A stretch of 64,000 bases of DNA, taken from Aulosira sp. FACHB-615. Its GTDB lineage: Bacteria > Cyanobacteriota > Cyanobacteriia > Cyanobacteriales > Nostocaceae. The notes beneath the pieces were generated by a model. It was not told where the DNA came from. It saw nothing but the letters and a program-made list of their open reading frames with translations, and made no database searches. The DNA is taken from the NCBI RefSeq assembly GCF_014698045.1, contig NZ_JACJSE010000008.1, positions 124,001-188,000 on the forward strand. Direction: 5' to 3'. Numbering within the stretch: the stretch's first letter is position 1; each line of letters opens with the position of its first letter. Shown here piece after piece: positions 52,301-60,496 of the stretch. The position numbers and the translations under genes were made by a program.

Positions 52301-55300
52301 CTAGCTTCTGGTGTGTCCGATTCCGGCTTTCCTTTGGCTTTATTAAAGGCTTTCTCTGAAGCATGGGCTGCTCTATTTGCAGCTTTGGCGGCATTCTCAA
52401 AAGATTGTACTAAGTCAGTATTGATTGCTTGGTTAAGTAAATTGACAATTTCCAGCACTGCAAAAATGCCAGCTGCCCATTTCACCGAGGCTGAATTATT
52501 GAGAGTCTGCCCCATACTTGCCAAGCCACTGCTTAATGTGCCAGTCGCTACCTTGGCGGCTATCATCTGATTGATTACAGCCCCCAAAGCCGCGACCATC
52601 TTCCCGCTTAATACTGCAACCACACTCAGGAGTATGAAACCCAATTCCTTAGATACAGCAGCCACGCCCTTGAGGATGGTAGCGAAGGCCCCTAACCCCG
52701 CAGTTGCGGCTGGTGCAATTCCCTCACCTATACCCTGTTGCAGTCCGAGGAACGAGTTTTGTAAATCAAATATGGCGCTCTGGGCATTACCAGCCGCATC
52801 CTTAGCAGCATCACCAAATTCAGCTTGCAGTTGCTTGGCGAATTTGGGCAAGAAGTCTTGAGAGAGAATTTGCCCAGAGTCAAGCAGTCTAGTAAATTCC
52901 GTCTCAGCTACTCCCATTGCCCTGGACGCAATTCCCATCGCCCCTGGTAAGCGTTCGCCTAACTGCTGGCGGAGTTCTTCGGCTGAAACCTTCCCTTTGG
53001 AAATCATCTGACTAAGTGCCAGGATCGCACCTTGGGTGTTATCCGCCGATAAACTTAGTACAGTGCTTGCTTGGGATATTCCAAGGAACAATTCACGCGA
53101 TTGCCTGCCTTCTAGTGCCGAACCTTTGGCGGCCGCCGCTAGTTGCACAAATCCTTCCGTTGAAGCTTTGAGTGGAACCTTCAAATCATCAACAGTCTTA
53201 CGGACGAAAGCCAGATTTTGAGCGCCACCGATCGCTCCCCCGGATGCAAAATTTAGTGCGGTCTTTAATCGGTCAAGCTCAACGTATGCCTTGAAAGCAT
53301 CTTGAGCAATATTAGTAAAAATCTGCTGAACAAAAGTAATCGCACCAAAAGATAAAAATCCTTTGATAATCCCCGCGATCGCTTTAATCCCTCTGGCTTC
53401 TAATCCTGAAAATTTGCTCAGTAAATTGTCAATAAAGCTGAATTTTTCAGGAGCTAAGGATTCAACATCAACCTCAATATCAATCTTGCCTTCACCCTGC
53501 AATCGCTTGAGTTTGTTGGTGTAAGCATCGATTTCTTGGTTGATCAGGGTGAAGGGAACACCTAATTTTCTCAAGCTTGCTTCCAGTTCCTTGACTGCGG
53601 TATCAAGTTCTTTGAAATTAGACTTGGTTTGCTTTTGACCGAATTTAGTTGCAGCTTCCCCAAGAGTTCCGAAAGCTGATTGCAGTTCAATGATTGCCTT
53701 GGTTTGCTTGGCGGTTGGGTTTTCACCGACTTTCGCCCCAACCAAATTGGCGATTCCCTCAGCGTTCTCAGTAATATATCGAGCTTTTTGAATGGTGGCA
53801 TTGCGCGATCGCTGTTGTAAAAATTCCAGTGGAGCGGCGCGAAATTCTTTGATTCTGTCTTCTCGTCTCTGCTTGCTTTTATTGGCATCATCAATGGCGA
53901 GGTTTGCCCCGATTGATGGATCTGCGGCGTTTACGTTCTCTAATTCTTTGAGTCGAGCGTCAATTTGAGCAATTACTTTCTGCTCGGTTTTGGCTTGCTC
54001 TAGCAATCGCTTGGCTGCTTCTAATTCTTTTTTGGTTTGTTCGGCTGCGGCTCTTGCAGATTTTTCTTGGGCTTTGGCTTCCTTCTCCATCCCCGCCAAG
54101 GGTTTGGCGATTTGCTTGGCGTAGAAGTCGCCGTAAGCTGAAGAATTTGAAGCGCCGTTTCTCGCTTGGGAGATGAATTTAGATAAACTAGCTCTGGCTG
54201 CGGCTAGAGCGTTTTCCACATCCTCGAATGATGCGAGGGATTCAAAGCTGTTACCTCCAGCCATCTGGGAGACGCTTGGTACACGCGACCTACCAGCAGC
54301 CCCCGACTGCTGCATATTGAGCTTGCCAATTTCGCCTTTAGCTTGATACCTTTTCCTCGCCAAACTCAGGCGAAAACCATCTAATTCGGCTTTGATATCT
54401 GCGTCAATATTTTGGGCGAGGGCTTGAGTAACAAGTTCTTGAGACTTTTGGATGTCATCAAGCACCCGCCTCAATGCTTTGATATCGCCCTTAGATTTAG
54501 CCTCCTTGAAGGCTTCTTTGAGTTGAATGCGTTCGGCTTCAAGTTCCAGTTTCAGCAAAGAGCGAGGAATTTTCACCAATTCCTTGGCTTGAGCTAAAAC
54601 TTCGGGTGAAGGCTTACCGACATTGGGTAATGCCGCTTCTAATTTTTTCGGGTCAACGCCACCTAAAAGGTTTTGAATTAATTCGGATTTGGTGAAATTT
54701 TTCTTGGCTTCTTTGTTATATGTCGGCACTCCCAAATCTTTGGATAATGCCCTAATATCTTTGGCATTGAGCCTACTGAGATTGGCTTCTAATTCTGGTG
54801 AGGCTTTAGGTTGAGAAGTTTTGGCGACGACGATCGCTTTTAATTTTTCAGGAGTGGCGTTAATTGAAGCGATGATTCCAGAAAGCACTGATTCCAATTT
54901 TTGTTGAATCTGCTCAATTTCCTGGGTTGAAAGTGCTTCTAGGTTCGCTGCTTGTCCCAACAGTGGAGCAATTGAACCCGCGATTTGGTCTAATTCTCCA
55001 CTCAAAGAAGCCATTTCATGCTGCAAATCAAGCCCGTACTGCTTGGCGAATTCACCAATTTTTATGAGGCGCTTGACTGCTTCAGTTTGACTTCGCTTGA
55101 TTTGCAATTCCGCTTTAGAACCACCCAATCCAAAGACTTTTTCAAAGTCAGTAATTGCTGATTCTTTTTGCAATTTTTGAGTTACAGCTTTGGAATTACG
55201 CGATGCAAAAACGTAAGCATCGGCTTCTAATTTGCGAGAAATTGGCTGTAATTCAGGAGACTGAACTTCCACTGAAGATTCAATTCTTCTCCCTAGTTGC

Positions 55301-57255
55301 CGCACTTCTTGAGCGTTGGGAGAAAGTAAAGGAATAGCCGCCTTACCACTAGCGACATTTGCTTTACCAAAATTGAACTGCACCGCATGGCGCAATTCAT
55401 GTACCAAAGTTTCAATCGCCGCAGCGTCTATCTTGCCTTTTTGGATGAGTTCGTAAGCTTCTTTGGAAACATCAATTTGGTTGCGTCCAGCATCGTAAGT
55501 CCCAAGTGCGCCCGGACGCAATTTATTTGAGATAGCTAGTTGTGGAATCAGATTAGGATTCGCTTTAACCCCAGAAAGAGAAAGCACCTCTTCAAAAATG
55601 CTTTTATATAGCTGGGGTTGAACTATTGATTGGGCTTTGGGCTTTGCCTGAACTGCGACAGGTTCAGCGCCTAGCACCTCTAATCCCTTGGCTATCCCCC
55701 CAATTCGTCCCGTGATTGCGTTGTATTCCTGAACCTTGGGTGCTAACTGAGCTTTTCTCTGCTGCAAATCACTTGCTCTTGCCCCAAATTGTTGATTGAG
55801 GTTGCGGGCAACAAATTGATTTTGAATTTTACTTAGTTGCAGTGCTTGTTGTAGGCGAATCTCTTGGTCTGAGATTTTACTTGCGTCAGTGTCGGGCGGC
55901 TTGATTTGGGCAAGTATTTGCTTGACCTTGAGAGCTTGGGCTTTATTGCCCTGTTGTTCTAGTTGAGCAATAATTTGCTCATATTTTTTAACTTGTTCTT
56001 CGTACTCTTTGACCCGTCTTTTGATTAATCTTTCAGGAGTTAAAATAACTCGGAATTTCGCCGCAGCTTCTTGCAAGCGTTTTTGTTCAGATGCGTATTC
56101 AGATGTGAAAGCTTTGGTATCAGCAGCAAGTCCCGGCGCGATCGCATCAATTTCTCCTTTGAGTTGCCTAGCCCTTGCACCTTCACCCTTGCCTACGCTT
56201 TTTTGAAATTCCTTCTGTAACTGGGCTGTGGCAATTTCACGCTCTTTTTGTTGAGATGCTTGAGTTTTAGCGCGGGAAGCCGCACCCGCAGCGAAAACTT
56301 TTTCTTCCCCAAGAATTTCTCTAGTTACTTGAGATGCTTGCTTTACCGCATTGGGGAATCGGGATTTAATAACTTGCTCTAGTCCGACTGCGATCGCTTC
56401 TCCTAAAGCCTCACCTACAACAGCCCCACTGCCGATACTGTTACTTAGGGCATCTTTGATTGATGTTTTGATGCCACTGGTAATCCCGGTGCTGAGTTCC
56501 TCGCCCAGCTTCAAGCCAGCGCCAGCGAACACGGTAGTAGCCGCGCCAGCCACGGCTTTAAAAGGGGATAGTAATACACCAAGTAAGCCAGTGCCAATCC
56601 CCGCGACTGCTTTAAGTAGTCCACCCGTCAGTACAGCAAATATATTTTTACTGGATGCGCCTTTGACTCCTTTTTCAACGGCTTTTGAGATATCCCCGAA
56701 ATCAGGATTTATCTCAACCGATGATTTGAGTGATTTGAGTTTTCGTTGCAGCCTCCCAAGTTCAGGGTCGAGTTCAACAGAGATGGGATTTAACTTGAAC
56801 TGAGCTTCAATTCCATTGACTATGCTGCGAAGCTTGCCTTTGTCAATCTCTAAGCCTTGCAATAACCCATCGGCGGCGTGTTTACCAATTTGGCGAAACA
56901 CTTTTGACGGCGATGCGATACCTAATTGCTTATTGACTGATCGCACCATCGAATCAATAGCCGCCTTACCCGCATCTTCCGCCCCAGAAAATCCATCTTT
57001 AAAGCCAAGTGCGGCATACCTGCCAATTTCCTGAAACTGTTGCTTGACCGCTTGGGGTTGGACATCAAGCTTGACTGGAACAAGAATTGTAGGAAGAAAG
57101 CCAGTCAGACCCTTGACTTGACGCTCAAAATCTTTGGTGTCCAGCTTCAGTTTGACAGGAATTGCAAACTTTTCCTGTTGCAGTTTTGCTAAGTCCTGGT
57201 CAAATTTAGTGCGGGAAAGCTTTAACTCTAAGGAAATAGAACCTGCGCTGGACAT
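49306..57255 (-). CDS. giant tape measure protein with an HExxH peptidase-like segment
   Basis: The 2649-residue protein sets tail length. Residues 112-130 show GIASPSKVFRQIGKHAADG, a motif common in tape measures. Residue 619 starts HELRH, the HExxH zinc peptidase motif, within IETLVHELRHAVQFNFG. Around 823-865 there is a SAP-like segment (LNAKDIRALSKDLGVPTYNK). Residues about 1310-1480 form the standard tape measure domain (VDDLKVPLKASTEGFVQLAA, LSQMISKGKVSAEELRQQLG), followed by membrane-type segments and about 1000 residues of coiled coil. A TQHSVPGTQNSD segment comes from a repeat insertion. Confidence 0.93.
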   Translation of the reverse strand: MSSAGSISLELKLSRTKFDQDLAKLQQEKFAIPVKLKLDTKDFERQVKGLTGFLPTILVPVKLDVQPQAVKQQFQEIGRYAALGFKDGFSGAEDAGKAAIDSMVRSVNKQLGIASPSKVFRQIGKHAADGLLQGLEIDKGKLRSIVNGIEAQFKLNPISVELDPELGRLQRKLKSLKSSVEINPDFGDISKAVEKGVKGASSKNIFAVLTGGLLKAVAGIGTGLLGVLLSPFKAVAGAATTVFAGAGLKLGEELSTGITSGIKTSIKDALSNSIGSGAVVGEALGEAIAVGLEQVIKSRFPNAVKQASQVTREILGEEKVFAAGAASRAKTQASQQKEREIATAQLQKEFQKSVGKGEGARARQLKGEIDAIAPGLAADTKAFTSEYASEQKRLQEAAAKFRVILTPERLIKRRVKEYEEQVKKYEQIIAQLEQQGNKAQALKVKQILAQIKPPDTDASKISDQEIRLQQALQLSKIQNQFVARNLNQQFGARASDLQQRKAQLAPKVQEYNAITGRIGGIAKGLEVLGAEPVAVQAKPKAQSIVQPQLYKSIFEEVLSLSGVKANPNLIPQLAISNKLRPGALGTYDAGRNQIDVSKEAYELIQKGKIDAAAIETLVHELRHAVQFNFGKANVASGKAAIPLLSPNAQEVRQLGRRIESSVEVQSPELQPISRKLEADAYVFASRNSKAVTQKLQKESAITDFEKVFGLGGSKAELQIKRSQTEAVKRLIKIGEFAKQYGLDLQHEMASLSGELDQIAGSIAPLLGQAANLEALSTQEIEQIQQKLESVLSGIIASINATPEKLKAIVVAKTSQPKASPELEANLSRLNAKDIRALSKDLGVPTYNKEAKKNFTKSELIQNLLGGVDPKKLEAALPNVGKPSPEVLAQAKELVKIPRSLLKLELEAERIQLKEAFKEAKSKGDIKALRRVLDDIQKSQELVTQALAQNIDADIKAELDGFRLSLARKRYQAKGEIGKLNMQQSGAAGRSRVPSVSQMAGGNSFESLASFEDVENALAAARASLSKFISQARNGASNSSAYGDFYAKQIAKPLAGMEKEAKAQEKSARAAAEQTKKELEAAKRLLEQAKTEQKVIAQIDARLKELENVNAADPSIGANLAIDDANKSKQRREDRIKEFRAAPLEFLQQRSRNATIQKARYITENAEGIANLVGAKVGENPTAKQTKAIIELQSAFGTLGEAATKFGQKQTKSNFKELDTAVKELEASLRKLGVPFTLINQEIDAYTNKLKRLQGEGKIDIEVDVESLAPEKFSFIDNLLSKFSGLEARGIKAIAGIIKGFLSFGAITFVQQIFTNIAQDAFKAYVELDRLKTALNFASGGAIGGAQNLAFVRKTVDDLKVPLKASTEGFVQLAAAAKGSALEGRQSRELFLGISQASTVLSLSADNTQGAILALSQMISKGKVSAEELRQQLGERLPGAMGIASRAMGVAETEFTRLLDSGQILSQDFLPKFAKQLQAEFGDAAKDAAGNAQSAIFDLQNSFLGLQQGIGEGIAPAATAGLGAFATILKGVAAVSKELGFILLSVVAVLSGKMVAALGAVINQMIAAKVATGTLSSGLASMGQTLNNSASVKWAAGIFAVLEIVNLLNQAINTDLVQSFENAAKAANRAAHASEKAFNKAKGKPESDTPEASSGVSRFLDKYLIGFLNMDVGPFKGGNPFTGKKIKTYGERERDKSTGDARDLAAASDRLSASATLKLRQLQKGSGDIGQLPAIDATLRDAEQQRQILQAGIKRNFTDKGLAVPAQDKRRLDAQNLRITDLNNQRADIAKPFTLDLSRADGQINAIKAQIEVLKSPESIAAVGGEEAALKLTEQLKGSMERLKQFKAEAENALASLRVDPVLAFTQSLRQLNLTLAENQEKNEQTFNNRRSAIASTQLAGFSSNKLATRNAALQSAMAERDRNQANFADLQAAISKTDSAIASPEFQSTLQRLGVSPDSSVAAIDDRLKNTSDEGDKGILERLKSAREQKNRLSEARTTLSESQLKVRQTTQDNSLFNLEDSAASSRAATQKAENQKIALIRQAQADRTITEEAASEKISRIQLQSTQSQRKNLDNQLIALRHYYTEGQVSAEEYAKRERDLTVEQTNLERTEAENRLAVQQAVLQRRLKDIEFANKKAESAIAISALGQTQKAKENLLASGLTQSGQDKFALQQNAIDQKSTTDKIALLKTQLAQTKKLREEGVLSAREAAEKEMSLNQELAQNNLQLVDQKIAAEEKYRETVERNIQRIMQAEENRFKSLTSQLDAQKTGLELYSASLERVKTLEESRFNLSKALSDAAIAPLETRRDNAGRALELSRRLKDDNLDPAVKSAITSQLGALGFGTNELEILAKRSRIEDEIAAKKLEALKLEQDFQKKSLQLDLQRQKISAQTAVYDAQSAQLSAAKSKLEAEAALRIAQVKKDPAAIESAKIGIEIANREADLSNQKLDNAIANLSIQDELSRNAILAQEVTQRSAIDQQLAADGARKQASALEKVEASVKRTSETQHSVPGTQNSDNWENPFIQKKGESMFDYGLRINKAKMLGQIIETNNRTWGKSDEVIGGGLPPIDRTAAMVDAVKIAPQINFADSLKSANQGVEQRLDTLSDRILQLANTPRSLSVSTPNPVDDAAKIMNDVSRAAVRGSGI

Positions 57256-57343
57256 TGGAGGGGAGGCGATCGCATGACATCAGTGCTTTGGTTCCCCCAG
57301 AGGTGAGTGCTGAGTTGAAAGTGCTGAGTGCTGAGTAACTTCC

Positions 57344-57357
57344 TGTAAAATTTTTCA
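57344..57357. repeat. dispersed prophage palindrome, site 11 (one mismatch)
   Basis: TGTAAAATTTTTCA with outer TCC/GGA lies in the gap upstream of the tape measure, next to GTGCTGA heptamers (57307-57336). Confidence 0.6.
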
Positions 57358-57439
57358 GGATGCCAAGAATAGGGTGTAGGGGAGTTTGATTAGTTGCGAA
57401 TAATGTAGAATCAAGTTTGCTTTCCCGACACCCCACACC

Positions 57440-57919
57440 CTACCCCCCTACACCCGCCCCAACGGGGCTGGTAACTGCAAATTCCCCATCAATCATCCAC
57501 ACATTCCCCAGTTCCGGCACTCGCACCACCCCCCCAGTTGTCTCTACTTCCCCGCTTGTATCCACAAAACCCATAGGGAACTTGACAACGCCATCCTCAA
57601 CTCGCGGCTGCAACAACACTAATCCCTCGCCAATCCACACTAGTGGTTTAATCGGATCGCTTGTCCTGGCTTTAAGTAGTTTATCTACAGGTGCGATCGC
57701 AACTACCCACCCCGGTAGCTTCCCAGCATCAGCCAAAGCAAAGAAAGCATTCGCCGCGACCGCAGAAATCTTGATATCGCTACCTTCTGTGGGCGTGAAA
57801 TAGAAATAGTCTGAAGGCTTGACAGGCTCACCCTTTTTCGGATCGCGGTTGCTATTGACAAAGCAGCTAGTGAGAGTTGCGATGCCCAATTCCTGCAAGT
57901 GCAACTCCTCACGATGCAA
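57440..57919 (-). CDS. second tail assembly chaperone (GT-like)
   Basis: The 159-residue reading frame starts with TTG (57919) and is read in the -1 frame relative to the gene upstream. That frame stays open for over 100 bases before the upstream stop. It contains DYFYFTPTEGSDIKISAVAA and ends VPELGNVWMIDGEFAVTSPV. The place just before the tape measure suits the frameshifted T part of a G/GT pair, but independent initiation at TTG is possible. Confidence 0.55.
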   Translation of the reverse strand: MHREELHLQELGIATLTSCFVNSNRDPKKGEPVKPSDYFYFTPTEGSDIKISAVAANAFFALADAGKLPGWVVAIAPVDKLLKARTSDPIKPLVWIGEGLVLLQPRVEDGVVKFPMGFVDTSGEVETTGGVVRVPELGNVWMIDGEFAVTSPVGAGVGG

Positions 57920-57948
57920 CTTAGCCCCGTAGTGCAGGGCTTGAAGAA

Positions 57949-58560
57949 TTAACCAGGTTGGCTGGCTTCCGAAACTTCCTTCACTGAACCTTTCTTCTTG
58001 CGGCCAGTATCTTCGGCATCGCCAGTAGATTTCTCCCCAGTCTGGTTCTCTGCCGTCGCCAAGTTTCCCAAGTCTTCCTCAGTGATTTCAGGCGCTGGTT
58101 CTTCTGTCCAGCCGCTTTCCTCCTTACGAGCGAAATTCGCAATTTCTTTCACCAAGGCAGGTGGCACTTCATTCACATCCTTGGTTTTTTCGATAGTCCA
58201 TTCAGGGACAATTCGCCCAATCATGACAGTAGCTAAGACAAAATTTCGCTCCCTTGTTGTTCGCTCCATCAAGTCTTGAAATTGCAAGAATTCTTCTAAA
58301 TAATCTCCCAAAGACTGAGCGTCACCATACACCAAAGCATTGTAAGTATCCAATAGTGTTTTTTGTGATTTAGTCGCTATAGTTCTGGCTAATTTCACAG
58401 CTTCTGCACGGATGTCTGTCAAGTTTGCAGATGCAATAAATAGGCGTTCGTTGGGAGTTAAATCAAAGTATCTAGGTAGCTCTAATTCTCCTATTTCTGA
58501 GTTGCCAACTGTTATTTTTTCAAATCCTTTGGGAGCCGTTTTGAATGGAAGTTTAGTCAT
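57949..58560 (-). CDS. tail assembly chaperone (G-like)
   Basis: The 203-residue protein is helical in its middle (ATKSQKTLLDTYNALVYGDA, ERTTRERNFVLATVMIGRIV) with an acidic, low-complexity tail (TEEDLGNLATAENQTGEKST). Such G-type chaperones coat the tape measure. The gene lies directly upstream of the GT-like frame and tape measure. Confidence 0.65.
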   Translation of the reverse strand: MTKLPFKTAPKGFEKITVGNSEIGELELPRYFDLTPNERLFIASANLTDIRAEAVKLARTIATKSQKTLLDTYNALVYGDAQSLGDYLEEFLQFQDLMERTTRERNFVLATVMIGRIVPEWTIEKTKDVNEVPPALVKEIANFARKEESGWTEEPAPEITEEDLGNLATAENQTGEKSTGDAEDTGRKKKGSVKEVSEASQPG

Positions 58561-58583
58561 AATTAGTAAATATAATTAGTAAA
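58559..58583. promoter_or_regulatory. direct repeat ATAATTAGTAAA in divergent intergenic region
   Basis: ATAATTAGTAAA occurs at 58559-58570 and 58572-58583, 13 bp apart, between the leftward chaperone gene and the rightward Cys-rich gene. It may be an operator or promoter element. Confidence 0.45.
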
Positions 58584-58592
58584 CATAATGAG

Positions 58593-59033
58593 ATGATGCC
58601 CAATCAGTGTTCATTAATCACAACAATCAGACAACGCAGAAGAAACCGCCACAAGCTGAAATCCACACGACGCAGACAAATAACGCCTCGCCCATACATC
58701 ACTCTAAATATTGATATCTCTGGGCTGGATGAAGCTTTTCGCCAATTTAAGGACACGGTGACAAGATTGAGTGAAACGTTGGCACAACCTGAAACTCAAG
58801 CAAGAATATCCGAGGCATGGCAAAGCCTCATGAATATTTCGCCGCGCGTTCTTCGAGGGATGATTAGTGTTCAAAGAGCTTATTCAAGAATCGAGTTTAC
58901 TGTTGATGAGGCTTGCTTGGGTAATTCGTCGTGCAAATTCAACACCCGATCGCCTTACATGCAATGTGCTGTTAATCCCAAGGGGGATTGTGACGACTGC
59001 CGATATTTCGAGTCTTATACTTGCTCAAGTTGA
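58593..59033 (+). CDS. Cys-motif (DUF6464-like) protein, copy 1
   Basis: The 146-residue protein runs against the late operon. A very basic N-terminus (TIRQRRRNRHKLKSTRRRQI) is followed by a helical region and a Cys module: CKFNTRSPYMQCAVNPKGDC, then DDCRYFE. The same module ends the protein at 63489. The pattern fits the cyanobacterial DUF6464 type, probably a small metal site. Its 3' end overlaps the DUF3102-like gene by 19 bp. Confidence 0.6.
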   Translation: MMPNQCSLITTIRQRRRNRHKLKSTRRRQITPRPYITLNIDISGLDEAFRQFKDTVTRLSETLAQPETQARISEAWQSLMNISPRVLRGMISVQRAYSRIEFTVDEACLGNSSCKFNTRSPYMQCAVNPKGDCDDCRYFESYTCSS

Positions 59034-59764
59034 TATGTTTCACTCATACACTTACCAACCATCGCTTTAACATTCTCTGGCAAGAAATCTTTGCCTAAAG
59101 CCACAGCCTGAACCAGCAATGTTTTTAACTGATTCTCTGGAAAATACTCAATCAAGGTTGCGATCGCTTCCCGCAACTCCTCAGCTTTATCCTCAATCTC
59201 AACATCAATAATTTCAACTTCCACTGCCTTGAGTGGCTTATCTGGCTCTATAAGCTCCCCTCTCAAAAAGGGGTATTCTCCCTTTGAGGTTTTACAAACC
59301 AGAACATCCCCGTTCGCCGTAACTTTGGCAACTTCAACAACTTCCCCGTAACACTCATGATTTGGCAGTGCCACTTTATACCGTGCCTGGGCGACTTGAT
59401 TGGGGGTTGGTTCTTCCTTGGGTTCTGCCGAAGCAAGTGCGATCGCTTGCCTGAGCGAAGGCAATGACTTAAAAGCGAAGCGCGTTTCGTTTTTGACTTT
59501 CTCCCATTCAATTATTATCTTCTCCCACTCCGTGGCAATTTTCATCAAAAATTGAGCATGGCGAGGCGTGAATTTGCAGTTAGTTTCAATCCATTTTATA
59601 AATTCACCATGTGGCACAGATTTCTTGGCTTTAATTAACATTAAACCAGCGTCTCTATCGCTGATTAATGCCTGTCCTAAAACTTCAACACCTTCTTTAT
59701 ATAGCAAGCGCGATCGCTCCACAGCTTCATTTATATTCGTAGCTAAAACAGCTAAATCACTCAT
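59015..59764 (-). CDS. DUF3102-like protein
   Basis: The 249-residue protein opens with a DUF3102-type region: ALISDRDAGLMLIKAKKSVP, HGEFIKWIETNCKFTPRHAQ and FLMKIATEWEK. Such proteins occur in phages and plasmids, often near ParB-like genes, and are thought to bind DNA. A beta segment follows (HECYGEVVEVAKVTANGDVL), then a helical C-terminus. Its ATG overlaps the sigma factor stop, so the two are made together. Confidence 0.75.
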   Translation of the reverse strand: MSDLAVLATNINEAVERSRLLYKEGVEVLGQALISDRDAGLMLIKAKKSVPHGEFIKWIETNCKFTPRHAQFLMKIATEWEKIIIEWEKVKNETRFAFKSLPSLRQAIALASAEPKEEPTPNQVAQARYKVALPNHECYGEVVEVAKVTANGDVLVCKTSKGEYPFLRGELIEPDKPLKAVEVEIIDVEIEDKAEELREAIATLIEYFPENQLKTLLVQAVALGKDFLPENVKAMVGKCMSETYQLEQV

Positions 59765-60450
59765 AATTCTTGAGATATTAATATTCTTAATTTAGTAAGT
59801 CCTAGATTAACAGAAGCTCTCACTTGTTCGGGTGAGACTTTTTGCTTTTTAGCAATCTGTTCTATGGTTAAGTTGTTGAAAAATTTTTCAAGAAGTGCTG
59901 TTCGCTGTTTGCCTCGAAGCTTGCCAAGGCACTTTAATAGCAATTCCTTACCGATTTCTTCTGATTCATCAAACGCGATCGGCTCATGGATGAGTTCATC
60001 CAAGCTAATAGCTAAATTACTATCAATTGCATCTAAACTCTGCCATTGCTCTTGTTTTATCCCCAGTCCCAAAGCTATCTGCAATGATTCCGCTTCTCGC
60101 CCTAAAGTTGCTAAATTTTTCTGCAACCTTTTGACTTTTGCTTTAGTCTCAAGCGCGGTGCGTGGGACTTTGATCAACTGCCATTGGTCGCGCAAAAAGT
60201 GTTGAATCTCCCCTTGAATATAGGGAATAGCGAATGAACTAAAAGCATTTCCCGTGGCGATATCAAATCTATCTGCCGCCTTTAACAAACCGATATATCC
60301 TATCTGAAATAAATCCTCATAAGGCTCACGACAAGTAGTTTTAGCGCGATGAACGACTTTGTGAACCAACTTTTTATTAGCTTCAGCAAGCGTATTTCTA
60401 TCCTTTGTTGACAACATTTTGACATCACCATCTGTGTGATTATTTATCAA
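59761..60450 (-). CDS. sigma-70 family factor (group 3, SigF/SigB-like)
   Basis: The 229-residue protein has sigma region 2 (EDLFQIGYIGLLKAADRFDI and SSFAIPYIQGEIQHFLRDQ, about 45-90) and region 4 with a helix-turn-helix (IEQIAKKQKVSPEQVRASVN, about 195-214). Region 1 is missing and region 3 is short. It begins at the ATG at 60450. A later ATG at 60417 is possible. It lies amid late phage genes and probably directs their transcription. Confidence 0.9.
   Translation of the reverse strand: MINNHTDGDVKMLSTKDRNTLAEANKKLVHKVVHRAKTTCREPYEDLFQIGYIGLLKAADRFDIATGNAFSSFAIPYIQGEIQHFLRDQWQLIKVPRTALETKAKVKRLQKNLATLGREAESLQIALGLGIKQEQWQSLDAIDSNLAISLDELIHEPIAFDESEEIGKELLLKCLGKLRGKQRTALLEKFFNNLTIEQIAKKQKVSPEQVRASVNLGLTKLRILISQEL
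59876..59891. repeat. dispersed prophage palindrome, site 12
   Basis: TTGAAAAATTTTTCAA is a perfect 16-bp palindrome inside the sigma factor gene. Confidence 0.8.
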
Positions 60451-60496
60451 AATTAGTCACAAAGCTAAAAAATCATAATGGGATAGTTGCGGAAAA

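Noticed and set aside
57949..58003. AAGAAGAAAGG as a canonical -1 slippery site
   Set aside because: The tRNAs could not re-pair in the -1 frame; it is not an X-XXY-YYZ heptamer.
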